Assembly (NCBI GenBank): GCA_014841835.1
Contig: JACYUQ010000001.1
Coordinates: 434,001-498,000, forward strand
Reading direction: 5' to 3'
DNA length: 64,000 nt
DNA from: Oxalobacteraceae sp. CFBP 13730
GTDB lineage: Bacteria; Pseudomonadota; Gammaproteobacteria; Burkholderiales; Burkholderiaceae_D
The stretch's first letter is position 1. Every line of letters begins with the position of its first letter. The notes beneath the pieces were generated by a model that saw nothing but the letters and a program-made list of their open reading frames with translations, did not search any database and was not told the origin of the DNA. The position numbers and the translations under genes were made by a program. Below are positions 19,016-28,240 of the stretch, piece by piece.

Positions 19016-20032
19016 TTAGATGAAGACGGGTTCGGGTTCCAGCATCACGCCGTAGCGCGCCGCGACATCGGCCTGGATCGCCGCAGCCAGCCGGACCACG
19101 TCCTGGCCCGTGGCCCCGCCCAGATTGACGAGCACCAGCGCCTGCTTGTGGTACACACCCGCCGCGCCCAGGTGGCGACCCTTCCAGCCGCACTGGTCGA
19201 TCAGCCAGCCCGCGGCCAGCTTGAACGTGCCATCCGGCTGGGCGTGGTGCACCAGGGTCGGGAACTGCGCCAGCAGGCGCGTGCATTCCTCGTTCGACAC
19301 AACCGGGTTCTTGAAGAAGCTGCCGGCGTTGCCGATTTCGCGCGGATCGGGCAGCTTGCGGCGCCGGATCGCTTCGACCAGCAAGCCAATGTCGTTCGGC
19401 GTGGGCGACGCCAGGCCGGCGTCGCGCACTGCATTGCCCAGTTCGGCGTAGCGCAGGTTCGGCTGCCACGCGCGCGGCAGCGCAAAGGTTACGTCAAGCA
19501 CGACCAGATTGGCACCTTCTGGATGCTTGAAGATGCTGTCGCGGTAGCCGAAGCGGCAGGCGGCGGCGTCCAGCCTGAGCGTGGCGCCGCTCGCCATGTC
19601 GTAGGCGGTGAGACTGTGAAATACATCCTTGGTTTCCACGCCATACGCCCCCACATTCTGGATAGGCGCGGCGCCCACGGTGCCCGGTATCAGCGACAGG
19701 TTTTCCAGCCCGCCGATGCCCTGCTCGAGCGTAAAGCGCACGAAAGCATGCCAGTTTTCGCCAGCCTGGGCGCGCACGAGGATCATGCCGTCTTTTTCGC
19801 CAAGGACCTCGCGGCCCTGCCCCGTCATGTGCAGCACCAGGCCCTCGACGTCGCGCGTGAACAGCAGATTGCTGCCGCCGCCAAGCACCAGGCGCGGCAA
19901 GGCAGCCAGCGCCGGATCGGCACGCACTGCGGCCAGTTGCTCAGCGCCATCCACGCGCAAGTAGTGGCGCGCGCGGGAGGGAATGCGGAAGGTATTGAAC
20001 GTGTCGAGCGGCTGGTCGTGAATGAGAGGCAT
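19016..20032 (-). CDS. murB: UDP-N-acetylenolpyruvoylglucosamine reductase
   Basis: A 338-residue FAD enzyme of peptidoglycan precursor synthesis that reduces the enolpyruvyl group with NADPH. FAD-binding VLGGGSNLLFTRDV is near residue 53, and the catalytic Ser lies in GNAGSFFKNP near 230. The protein ends in LEPEPVFI with the catalytic Glu near 333. It is the type I (E. coli-like, with the Tyr loop) length. The start at 20032 gives MPLIHDQPLDTFNTFRIP, the usual N-terminus; 38 more codons are open upstream but are not conserved-looking. Confidence 0.96.
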   Translation of the reverse strand: MPLIHDQPLDTFNTFRIPSRARHYLRVDGAEQLAAVRADPALAALPRLVLGGGSNLLFTRDVEGLVLHMTGQGREVLGEKDGMILVRAQAGENWHAFVRFTLEQGIGGLENLSLIPGTVGAAPIQNVGAYGVETKDVFHSLTAYDMASGATLRLDAAACRFGYRDSIFKHPEGANLVVLDVTFALPRAWQPNLRYAELGNAVRDAGLASPTPNDIGLLVEAIRRRKLPDPREIGNAGSFFKNPVVSNEECTRLLAQFPTLVHHAQPDGTFKLAAGWLIDQCGWKGRHLGAAGVYHKQALVLVNLGGATGQDVVRLAAAIQADVAARYGVMLEPEPVFI

Positions 20033-20175
20033 GATGTAACGGCGTAAAAGTGTCGTTTCATTATAGTGGTTCGTGCATTCCCGGCTTTCCACACGGGTGA
20101 AACGGTCGCGATTCGGGCTGCCGTCCGCTAAAATAGAGCAATTCATCTATATGCAAACTATAAAAAGGACACACC

Positions 20176-20661
20176 ATGCCATCGTTTGATGTCGTCTGCG
20201 AAGCAGACATGGTCGAAGTAAAGAACGCGGTTGAACAATCGAACAAAGAAATCACGACCCGTTTTGATTTCAAGGGCAGCTCGGCCAATGTCGAGCAAAA
20301 AGACAAGGAACTGACGCTGTTTGCCGATTCCGATTTCCAGCTGACCCAGGTCAAGGATGTGCTGATCAACAAGATGGCCAAGCGCAAGGTCGACGTGCGT
20401 TTTCTGGACGAAGGCAATGTCGAGAAAATCGGCGGCGACAAGGTCAAGCTGGTGATCAAGGTGCGCAACGGTATCGAAACCGACGACGCAAAGAAGATCA
20501 CCAAGCTGGTCAAGGAAAGCAAGATGAAGGTGCAGGCGAGCATCCAGGGCGAATCGGTGCGCATCACCGGCGCCAAGCGCGACGACCTGCAGACGGCCAT
20601 GGCCATGCTGCGCAAGGACGTGCAAGACCTGCCGTTGGCCTTCAACAACTTCCGCGACTGA
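20176..20661 (+). CDS. yajQ: YajQ family nucleotide/cyclic di-GMP-binding protein
   Basis: A 161-residue protein with the two tandem YajQ domains. [20 protein letters not shown] opens it, [11 protein letters not shown] follows, and [15 protein letters not shown] with [10 protein letters not shown] ends it. In Xanthomonas and Pseudomonas relatives bind c-di-GMP and work with a LysR-type regulator. A strong ribosome binding site, AAAAGGA, lies 9 nt before the ATG, and TAAAAT at 20129-20134 is a likely -10 box. It is divergent from murB. Confidence 0.95.
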   Translation: MPSFDVVCEADMVEVKNAVEQSNKEITTRFDFKGSSANVEQKDKELTLFADSDFQLTQVKDVLINKMAKRKVDVRFLDEGNVEKIGGDKVKLVIKVRNGIETDDAKKITKLVKESKMKVQASIQGESVRITGAKRDDLQTAMAMLRKDVQDLPLAFNNFRD

Positions 20662-20839
20662 TTGGCATCGGCGCGTTGCAACGGGCCGGCATGACCGGCG
20701 CTGGCACGGGGCGCTACGTGGACAATGTGTCCGCTGAAGCCTTGTAACGCTTGGAGTAAAATGGCGCCGTGTGCCGACCCAGGGTCGACTTTCGCACACC
20801 GCAGCCACTCCGGGCAGATTAGGTAGTCTAAGGATAGCA

Positions 20840-22108
20840 ATGAAACGTGTTGATGATTTCCGCCTGCGCATGGGCAACAAGGAATACGTGCCCATCATGA
20901 TCGGCGGAATGGGTGTGGACATTTCGACGTCCGAGCTGGCGCTGGAAGCAGCCCGTCTGGGCGGTATTGGCCATATCTCTGATGCAATGTCGCAAGACGT
21001 GTCCGACCGCAAGTTCGACACCACGTACGTCAAGGAAAAAACCAAGACCTACAAGTTCAACATCAACAACATGAACAAGGCCGTGGTCCAGTTCGATCTG
21101 GATCACCTGGCCGAGGCCACGCGCCGTCATGTCAGCTCCACCATGGAAGCGAAGAAAGGCGATGGCCTGATCTACGTGAACTGCATGGAAAAACTGACCA
21201 TGAACGCGCCAAAGGAAACGCTGCGCGTGCGCCTGGCGTCGGCGCTGGATGGCGGCATCGACGGCATCACGCTGTCGGCCGGCCTGCATCTGGGTTCGTT
21301 CGAGCTGATCAAGGATCATCCGCGTTTTCGCGATGCGCACCTGGGCATCATCGTGTCGTCCGTGCGCGCGCTGCAACTGTTCCTGCGTAAAGTCTCGCGC
21401 CTCGATCGCAAGCCCGACTTCATCATCGTCGAAGGTCCGCTGGCCGGTGGCCACCTTGGCTTCGGCATGGATGACTGGAAGCAGTACGACCTGCACACGA
21501 TCATGGACGAGGTCCACGCGTTCGTGAAGGCCGAGCAACTGGGTATCCCGGTGATTGCCGCCGGTGGCGTGTTCACCGGTTCGGACGCCGTCAGCTTCCT
21601 CGAAAAAGGCGCAGGCGCCGTGCAGGTGGCCACGCGCTTTACCGTGACCACCGAATGCGGCCTGCCGCACGACGTCAAGCAGGAATACTTTCGCGCCAGC
21701 GAAGAAGACATCGAAGTCAACGGCATTTCGCCGACCGGCTATCCGATGCGCATGCTCAAGAATACGCCAGCCATTGGCTCCGGCATTCGCCCGGGCTGCG
21801 AATCGTACGGCTACCTGCTCGATGCAACCGGCAACTGCTCGTACATCAATGCCTATAACCGCGAGGTGCAGGCACATCCGGAACTGAAAAAAGTCACGGT
21901 GATGGACAAGACCTGTCTGTGCACGCACATGCGCAACTTCAATTGCTGGACCTGCGGCCATTACACGTACCGCCTGAAGGACACGTCGCATCTGCTGGCC
22001 GATGGCAACTACCAGATCCTGAGCGCCGAACACGTGTTCAAGGATTACCAGTTCAGCGTCAACAACGAAATCGCCCTGCCAGAAAAGCAGGAGACCGTCG
22101 CGGCATAA
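20840..22108 (+). CDS. Nitronate monooxygenase family flavoenzyme
   Basis: A 422-residue FMN-dependent TIM-barrel protein of the 2-nitropropane dioxygenase/nitronate monooxygenase family. MIGGMGVDISTSELALEAAR opens the barrel, GPLAGGHLGF is the substrate/FMN loop, and VIAAGGVFTGSDAVSFLEKG with AVQVATRF binds FMN phosphate. Unusually, the C-terminus carries a Cys cluster: CLCTHMRNFNCWTCGHYTYR near residue 370, which could bind a metal or Fe-S cluster. It is therefore longer than the usual 330-360 residues. An AAGGAT ribosome binding site supports the start at 20840. Exact substrate unknown. Confidence 0.88.
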   Translation: MKRVDDFRLRMGNKEYVPIMIGGMGVDISTSELALEAARLGGIGHISDAMSQDVSDRKFDTTYVKEKTKTYKFNINNMNKAVVQFDLDHLAEATRRHVSSTMEAKKGDGLIYVNCMEKLTMNAPKETLRVRLASALDGGIDGITLSAGLHLGSFELIKDHPRFRDAHLGIIVSSVRALQLFLRKVSRLDRKPDFIIVEGPLAGGHLGFGMDDWKQYDLHTIMDEVHAFVKAEQLGIPVIAAGGVFTGSDAVSFLEKGAGAVQVATRFTVTTECGLPHDVKQEYFRASEEDIEVNGISPTGYPMRMLKNTPAIGSGIRPGCESYGYLLDATGNCSYINAYNREVQAHPELKKVTVMDKTCLCTHMRNFNCWTCGHYTYRLKDTSHLLADGNYQILSAEHVFKDYQFSVNNEIALPEKQETVAA

Positions 22109-22145
22109 GCCAGTCTTTCGCTGTCGCCGCCCTACCTCGGCCCTG

Positions 22146-22183
22146 AAAACGTCATTCCTGCCTGCGCGGGAATGGCGTTTTTT
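22146..22183 (+). terminator. Terminator-like REP hairpin
   Basis: A stem of AAAACG-TCATTCC with GGGAATG-G-CGTTTT and six T follows the nitronate monooxygenase gene by 38 bp. Its GCCTGCGCGGGAA core is the same as the REP arms at 13737-13820. Confidence 0.75.
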
Positions 22184-22308
22184 ACGTTAGGCCCAAATGA
22201 ACCGCCTTGTCCCGCCCGTGCCCCGTGATCGCCGCTGAATGTGCGCAGGCGCACCGAAGCCGTCTTGCATGAACGTTACGGTAATCACTCCATCAGCGGG
22301 AGTGAGCA

Positions 22309-24636
22309 ATGAGCGAAGAAAAAAAGCAGGTCCGTATTACCAAAGCGACGATGCCAGCCGGTGGCTGGGGCTCGGTCGGTGACGTCAGCACGATCCTGAC
22401 CGACCAGAATGTCGTCGTCAAAGACACGGGCTTGCTGCTCAAGCAAAACAAGACCGATGGCTTCGCCTGCGTCAGCTGCGCCTGGGCCAAGCCGGCCAAT
22501 CCGCACCCGTTCGAATTCTGCGCCAGTGGTGCCAAGGCCACGGCCTGGGAAACCACGAGCAAATCGATCGGCGCGGACTTTTTCCAGCGCCACACGCTGA
22601 CCGAGCTCGAAGCCTGGAGCGACCACGAGCTGGAAGACCATGGCCGCCTGACCACGCCTCTGCGCTATGACGCTGCCAGCGACAAATACCTGCCGGTTGA
22701 ATGGGACGTGGCGTTCAGCGAGATTGGCGCCGCGCTGCGCGGGTTCGACCGCAAGCAGGTCGTGTTCTACGCATCGGGCCGCGCCTCGCTGGAAACGTCG
22801 TATATGTACCAGTTGCTGGCGCGCATGTACGGCAACAACAACCTGCCGGACAGCTCGAACATGTGCCACGAAAGCACGTCGGTCGGCCTGCAGAAAACCA
22901 TCGGCATTGCCGTGGGCACGGTCAAGCTGAGCGACTTCGAAGACACCGATTGCATCCTGTTCTTCGGCCAGAACGTGGGCGTGAACAGCCCGCGCATGCT
23001 GCACCAGCTGCAAGAAGCGCGCAAGCGCGACGTGCCGATCATCACCTTCAACCCGCTGCGCGAGCGTGGTCTGGTGAGCTTCACCAATCCGCAGTCGCCG
23101 CTCGAAATGCTCACACGACAGGAAACCGCGATCTCGACCCAGTACCACCAGGTCAAGCCGGGCGGCGACACGGCCGTCATCATGGGCATGTGCAAAGCGC
23201 TATTCGCGCTGGACGATGCGGCGCTGGCCGCCGGTGAACAGCGCGTCATCGACATCGCGTTCATCCAGGAACACACCAACGGCTTCGGCGACTTTGAGCA
23301 GGCCGTGCGCGCTTGCTCTTGGGAAGCGATTGTGCGCGAAGCGGGCCTGTCGCAAGCGGCGCTCGAAGAGGCCGCGAGCGTGTACGCCAAGTCGAGTGCG
23401 GTGCTGGGCGTGTACGGCATGGGCCTGACCCAGCACCGCAACGGCGTGCAGAACGTGACGATGATGGTCAACCTGCTGCTCCTGCGCGGCAATATCGGCA
23501 AGCCGGGCGCCGGCATCTGCCCGGTGCGCGGCCACTCGAACGTGCAGGGCCAGCGCACGGTCGGCATCACTGAAAAACCTGAGCTGGCGCCGCTGGACAA
23601 GCTCAAGGAGCAATTCAACTTCGAGCCGCCACGCGAGATGGGCCTGACGACGGTCGATGCCTGCGAAGCCATCATCAAGCGCGACCTGCAGGCATTCATC
23701 GGCCTGGGCGGCAACTTCCTGCGTGCCGTGCCGGAAACCGTGCTGATGGAAGCGGCCTGGCGCGAGCTGCCGCTGACGGTGCAGATTGCTACCAAGCTCA
23801 ATCGCAACCACGTCATCCACGGCAAGGCAGCCTACCTGCTGCCATGTCTGGGCCGGATTGAAATCGACCGCCAGGGTTCGGGCGACCAGTCCGTGTCGAT
23901 CGAAGACAGCACATCGCACATGCATGGCTCGCGCGGGATGACCGAGCCGGCTGCGCCCGGGCTGCTGTCCGAGCCGGCAATCGTGGCGGGTATCGCCAAG
24001 GCCACGCTGGACGCCAATCCGCGTGTCGACTGGGACGCCTGGGTGGCTGACTACCGGGTCATCCGCAAGGCGATGGGCATCACCTTCCCCGAGATTTTCA
24101 AGGATCTGAACGAGCGCATGTGGACGCCGGGTGGTTACCGCAAGCCGCTGGCCGCTGCCGAGCGGGTCTGGAAGACCGAGAGCGGCAAGGCGGAATTTAC
24201 CGTGCCCGAAGAACTGCCGGGCAACCCGAACATGCCGGGCGGCCCCGACATCCTGCGCCTGTTTACGATCCGCAGCGACGGCCAGTTCAACACGACGATC
24301 TACAGCAACGACGACCGCTTCCGCGGTGTGCACGGCAGCCGCATGGTGCTGTTCATGAATGCGGCCGACATGGAACGCTATGGTCTGGGCAAGGGCGACG
24401 TCGTGGCGCTGCGCACGCATGCCGACGATGGCGTGAATCGCCGCGTCGAAGGCTTGCAGATCGTGCCTTACGACGTGCCGAGTGGCTGCATCGCCGGTTA
24501 TTACCCGGAATGCAATCCGTTGATTCCGTTGTGGCACCATGCCAAGGAAAGCAAGGTGCCGGCGGCAAAAGCCATCGACGTCCTGCTCGAACGCACCCGC
24601 AGTGGGATTGCCAGCGGTGCCACGGGCGTCGCATGA
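22309..24636 (+). CDS. FdhF/YdeP family molybdopterin oxidoreductase
   Basis: A 775-residue molybdenum enzyme of the formate dehydrogenase-like YdeP group. The N-terminal Cys region reads CVSCAWAKP then FEFC (about residues 54-70). The molybdenum pocket has SSNMCHESTSVGLQKTIG near 185-202, with Cys rather than selenocysteine as the likely ligand. The molydopterin-dinucleotide domain at the C-terminus has IYSNDDRFRGVHGSRMV. E. coli YdeP is tied to acid resistance, but the substrate is not established. GGGAG 7 nt before the ATG supports the start. It overlaps fdhD by 4 bp. Confidence 0.92.
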   Translation: MSEEKKQVRITKATMPAGGWGSVGDVSTILTDQNVVVKDTGLLLKQNKTDGFACVSCAWAKPANPHPFEFCASGAKATAWETTSKSIGADFFQRHTLTELEAWSDHELEDHGRLTTPLRYDAASDKYLPVEWDVAFSEIGAALRGFDRKQVVFYASGRASLETSYMYQLLARMYGNNNLPDSSNMCHESTSVGLQKTIGIAVGTVKLSDFEDTDCILFFGQNVGVNSPRMLHQLQEARKRDVPIITFNPLRERGLVSFTNPQSPLEMLTRQETAISTQYHQVKPGGDTAVIMGMCKALFALDDAALAAGEQRVIDIAFIQEHTNGFGDFEQAVRACSWEAIVREAGLSQAALEEAASVYAKSSAVLGVYGMGLTQHRNGVQNVTMMVNLLLLRGNIGKPGAGICPVRGHSNVQGQRTVGITEKPELAPLDKLKEQFNFEPPREMGLTTVDACEAIIKRDLQAFIGLGGNFLRAVPETVLMEAAWRELPLTVQIATKLNRNHVIHGKAAYLLPCLGRIEIDRQGSGDQSVSIEDSTSHMHGSRGMTEPAAPGLLSEPAIVAGIAKATLDANPRVDWDAWVADYRVIRKAMGITFPEIFKDLNERMWTPGGYRKPLAAAERVWKTESGKAEFTVPEELPGNPNMPGGPDILRLFTIRSDGQFNTTIYSNDDRFRGVHGSRMVLFMNAADMERYGLGKGDVVALRTHADDGVNRRVEGLQIVPYDVPSGCIAGYYPECNPLIPLWHHAKESKVPAAKAIDVLLERTRSGIASGATGVA

Positions 24637-25490
24637 ACGCGCGCACGTCCTTCCCCGGCGACGGCGGGCCGGACTTCCCCGTCGCCAGCAGCCTGCCAGC
24701 CGCCTGCTGGCAGGCTGGCGCGAGTGAAGCACTGGCCGAAGTGCTGGCCGAGGAAGTGCCCGTTGCACTCGTGTACAACGGCATCAGCCACGCCGTGATG
24801 CTGGCCTCGCCGCAGGATCTGGACGACTTTGCGCTGGGCTTTTCGCTGTCCGAGCGCATCGTGCGCCAGGTGGAAGACATCCGCGATATCGCCATCGAAC
24901 CGGGCCCGCACGGCATTACGGTCTCGATGGACATTGCCCCTGGCGCCATGGCGCGCCTGAAGGAAACGCGGCGCGCACGCACCGGCAAGACCGGCTGCGG
25001 CCTGTGCGGCGTGGACAGCCTGGCCTGGTTCGAGCGTGAAACGGGCCTGCTGGACGCCCGCGATGGCGGCGCGCACGGCGTGACGGCGCAGTTCGCACCT
25101 GCTGCGCTGCACCGCGCGATGGCCGCGATGAACGCGGACCAGCGCCTGCACCAGGCAACCGGCGCCGTGCATGCGGCCGGCTGGGCCGACCGCGACGGCG
25201 TGCTGCGCACCGTGCGCGAAGATGTCGGGCGTCACAATGCGCTCGACAAATTGATCGGCGCAGTGGCGCGCGATGGCCTGGCGGCCGACAGCGGCTTCGT
25301 CGTCGTGACCAGCCGGGCCAGTTTCGAGATGGTGCAAAAGACGGCGCGCGCCGGGATCGCCGTGCTGGCGGCCATTTCGGCGCCCACGGCCATGGCCGTG
25401 CGCATGGCCGATGCGGCCGGTGTGACGCTGGCGGGCTTCGTACGGGCCGGTCGCCACGTCGTCTACAGCCATCCGCAGCGGCTGGTGTAG
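24633..25490 (+). CDS. fdhD: Formate dehydrogenase accessory sulfurtransferase FdhD
   Basis: A 285-residue protein that passes sulfur from IscS to the molybdenum cofactor of formate dehydrogenases. The mobile-loop motif GKTGCGLCGVDSL with its two Cys is near residue 125, and REDVGRHNALDKLIG near 195 is the other signature. The ATG overlaps the stop of the FdhF/YdeP gene (ATGA), which strongly suggests that enzyme is its client. Confidence 0.95.
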   Translation: MNARTSFPGDGGPDFPVASSLPAACWQAGASEALAEVLAEEVPVALVYNGISHAVMLASPQDLDDFALGFSLSERIVRQVEDIRDIAIEPGPHGITVSMDIAPGAMARLKETRRARTGKTGCGLCGVDSLAWFERETGLLDARDGGAHGVTAQFAPAALHRAMAAMNADQRLHQATGAVHAAGWADRDGVLRTVREDVGRHNALDKLIGAVARDGLAADSGFVVVTSRASFEMVQKTARAGIAVLAAISAPTAMAVRMADAAGVTLAGFVRAGRHVVYSHPQRLV

Positions 25491-25595
25491 CTGCCCAGCA
25501 CGTCGCGCGTGCCCGTTGCGGCGCCATGTTGAACGGGTATATGCTGGCCGCAAGCGCAGACCCGACGCAGCGCGATGCGAGAGAGGCGGCCCGAC

Positions 25596-27965
25596 ATGTC
25601 AACGTTTGCTCCTGCCGAGCAGGTCAGTTTTCTGGCTGATCAAGCGGGCAGCATCACCAGCTGGAATCCCGCATGCGCGGCGCTGTTCGGCCGCGCCGCA
25701 GCCGACGTCATCGGCCAACCGCTCGCCAGCCTGCTGGCCGCTGGCGACTGGCCTGCCCTGCAAGGTGCGGGTCAGAGCGAGAGCACACTGGCCGCCTCCA
25801 CCGGTCAGCGCGCTGCCAGCCTCAGCCTGGTACTGCAGTGCGCCGCCGACGGCGCCCCGCTTGGCTACAGCATTACCATCGCCATCCCCCCTGCCCTGTC
25901 CGTCGCTACCGAGGGCGACCGACTCGGCGCGACGCCACTGTCCGCCGTCGTCGATCTGTTGCCGGGCACGTTCTACATCATGAACCGCGAAGGCCGCATC
26001 CTGCTCTGGAACCACAACCTCGAGCGGCTGTGCGAAATGATGCCGGACGAAATCGCCGCCGCCAACGGCATCGCCATGCTCGACCCGCGCGACCGGCCGG
26101 GGGCGCTCGTGCAGGTCGAGGCCATGTTCGCCAACAACACCGAGATCGCACTGGAAACCGATTACGTGTCGCGCAGCGGCCGCGAAACGCCGATGCTGCT
26201 GCGCGGGGCGCGCATCGATTGCAATGGCGGCCAGTACCTGGTTGGCATGGGCATCGACATTTCCAGGCAACGCGCGCGCGAGCGCCAGCTGGCCCTGTAC
26301 CGGCGCGCCCTGAATGTCGCCCGCAATGGCGTGATCATCGCCCACGATAGCGGGCCCAACCGGGTAGTCGAGTACGTCAACCCCGCATTCGAACACATCA
26401 CCGGCTACAGCGCCGACGAAGTCATCGGGCGCGATCCGCGCTTCATGGCTGCGCCTGGCCTCGACGAAGACGAACGCAGCCGCATGCGCACTGCCCTGCG
26501 CGAGCAGCGCTCGGTCCACGTCGTGCTGCGCAACCTGCGCAAGAATGGCGAACTGTTCTGGAACGACCTGCAGATCACGCCGGTGCACGACGACAACGGC
26601 AAGGTCACGCACTTCATCGGCATCATCAACGACGTTACCGCCAGCAAGCAGCGTGCTGACGAGATCGAGCCCGATGCCAACCACGACAGCCTGACGGGCC
26701 TTGCCAACCGCACGCTGCTGTGGGACCGGCTCGACCATGCGCTGCACCTGGCACGGCGCCACCAGTCGCTGGTGGCCACGGTGCTGGTCGACCTGGCCGG
26801 GTTCAAGGCCATCAACCATACCCATGGCCACGATGCCGGCGACGTCGTGCTCAAGGTCGTGGCGCGGCGCCTGCAGGCGGCCGTGCGCGACTGCGACACC
26901 GTGGCGCGCATCGCGGGCGATGAATTCGTGATGGTGCTGGTGGACCAGCCCACCTTGCGCTTCACGCTGCGCGTGGTCGAGCGGCTGCGGCGCGCACTGG
27001 TCATGCCGGTCGCGTACGGCGGCACCGACATCGCTGTCGGCGCGCGCATTGGCGTGGCGGCCTATCCGGGCGATGGTGCGACTCCAGCCGGCCTGATCCG
27101 CGCGGCCGAGCTGGCGGTCCACCGCGCCAGGCAGGATGGCGGCGATGTCCATTTCTACTCCCGCGACATGCGCAATGCCAGCGACGCGCGTGTTGCGCTG
27201 GCCGGCACCATCCGCAGCGCGCTCGCCAACGATCAATGGTTCCTGCTGTTCCAGCCAAGGATGGAAGCCTGCAGCGGCAAGGTCCGGGGGTTCGAGGCCC
27301 TGCTGCGCTGGCGCCATCCCGAGCAGGGCGTGATGCTGCCGGCAGCATTCCTGGCCGAAGCCGAAGAAAGCGGCCAGATCGTCGCGATCGGCGGCTGGGT
27401 GCTGGACCAGGCCTGCGCCTTCGCCCGCGACCTGCGCGCCGCCGGTTACGCCGGGCTGCCGGTGGCAGTGAACGTGACACACCGCGAATACAGCCGGCCC
27501 GATTTCATCGCCGGCATCGCCCGCCGCATGCAGGAAGCCGGCTTACCCGCCGGTAGCCTCGAAATCGAGATCCCCGAAGCCGACCTGATCCGCAACCCCG
27601 GGTTGGGGCGCGACCTGGCGGTGCAATTGCGTGCGGCAGGTGCGATGCTGTCGATCGACCAGTTCGGACAAGGCATTTCCGATCTGGCGTTCTTGCAGCA
27701 ATTGTCGGTGCGCCAGGTAAAACTGTCACGCCAGGCCGTGCATGACATCGCCGGGCATGGCCAGGGCGGCACGCTCGCCAGGACCCTGATCGACATCGGG
27801 CACAACCTCGATATCACGGTGGTCGGCGAAGCGGTGGAAACCGAGGCACAGGTCGACTTTTTGCGCAGCCACGGCTGCGATCAGCTGCAGGGGCACTGGT
27901 TCAGCGCGCCCCTGTCCGCCGACGCAGCGCGTGCTTTCCTGGCGCAGCGGCAACATGCGTTGTAG
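25596..27965 (+). CDS. PAS-PAS-PAS-GGDEF-EAL signalling protein with degenerate catalytic motifs
   Basis: A 789-residue soluble protein. Three PAS/PAC regions (about 8-60, 118-220 and 235-350) precede a GGDEF domain (about 360-520) and an EAL domain (about 530-785). The GGDEF signature reads AGDEF. In the EAL domain FEALLRWRH is kept, but the usual DDFGTGYS reads DQFGQGIS and the KID motif after it reads VKLSRQ, removing metal-binding and catalytic residues, so phosphodiesterase activity is doubtful. It may act as a c-di-GMP or GTP receptor. GAGAGG at 9 nt favours the start at 25596 over 25575. Confidence 0.9.
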   Translation: MSTFAPAEQVSFLADQAGSITSWNPACAALFGRAAADVIGQPLASLLAAGDWPALQGAGQSESTLAASTGQRAASLSLVLQCAADGAPLGYSITIAIPPALSVATEGDRLGATPLSAVVDLLPGTFYIMNREGRILLWNHNLERLCEMMPDEIAAANGIAMLDPRDRPGALVQVEAMFANNTEIALETDYVSRSGRETPMLLRGARIDCNGGQYLVGMGIDISRQRARERQLALYRRALNVARNGVIIAHDSGPNRVVEYVNPAFEHITGYSADEVIGRDPRFMAAPGLDEDERSRMRTALREQRSVHVVLRNLRKNGELFWNDLQITPVHDDNGKVTHFIGIINDVTASKQRADEIEPDANHDSLTGLANRTLLWDRLDHALHLARRHQSLVATVLVDLAGFKAINHTHGHDAGDVVLKVVARRLQAAVRDCDTVARIAGDEFVMVLVDQPTLRFTLRVVERLRRALVMPVAYGGTDIAVGARIGVAAYPGDGATPAGLIRAAELAVHRARQDGGDVHFYSRDMRNASDARVALAGTIRSALANDQWFLLFQPRMEACSGKVRGFEALLRWRHPEQGVMLPAAFLAEAEESGQIVAIGGWVLDQACAFARDLRAAGYAGLPVAVNVTHREYSRPDFIAGIARRMQEAGLPAGSLEIEIPEADLIRNPGLGRDLAVQLRAAGAMLSIDQFGQGISDLAFLQQLSVRQVKLSRQAVHDIAGHGQGGTLARTLIDIGHNLDITVVGEAVETEAQVDFLRSHGCDQLQGHWFSAPLSADAARAFLAQRQHAL

Positions 27966-28110
27966 GGTGGACGGGTCCCCCATCCACGCGTTCAACGCAC
28001 GTCATAGCGCCACGACATCGAGCGAAGCCCATCCACGCGTTCTACGAACGTCATTGCGCCACACATTCGGCGTGATTTGAACGCGTGGACGGCATAGCCG
28101 TCCACCCTAC
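27962..28110. repeat. Composite hairpin repeat (GTGGACGG family)
   Basis: The ends are inverted: GTAGGGTGGACGG at 27962-27974 and CCGTCCACCCTAC at 28098-28110. Between them CCATCCACGCGTT occurs twice with related flanks. The last part is a perfect hairpin, GTGGACGGC / GCCGTCCAC around ATA (28085-28105). A similar unit is at 49080-49114. It begins inside the stop region of the upstream gene and may shape the 3' end of its message. Confidence 0.8.
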
Positions 28111-28240
28111 CGGTCATCGGCCATCCCATTCCATCCGCCCCCGTCCATTCCCCGATTCGTGCAGGCTGTCGCAGGATACTGGTCCTGAAGCGCGTGGCGC
28201 GTTAAAGTTGCATCATTCCAACGGCCGACGTTTCAGGCCG

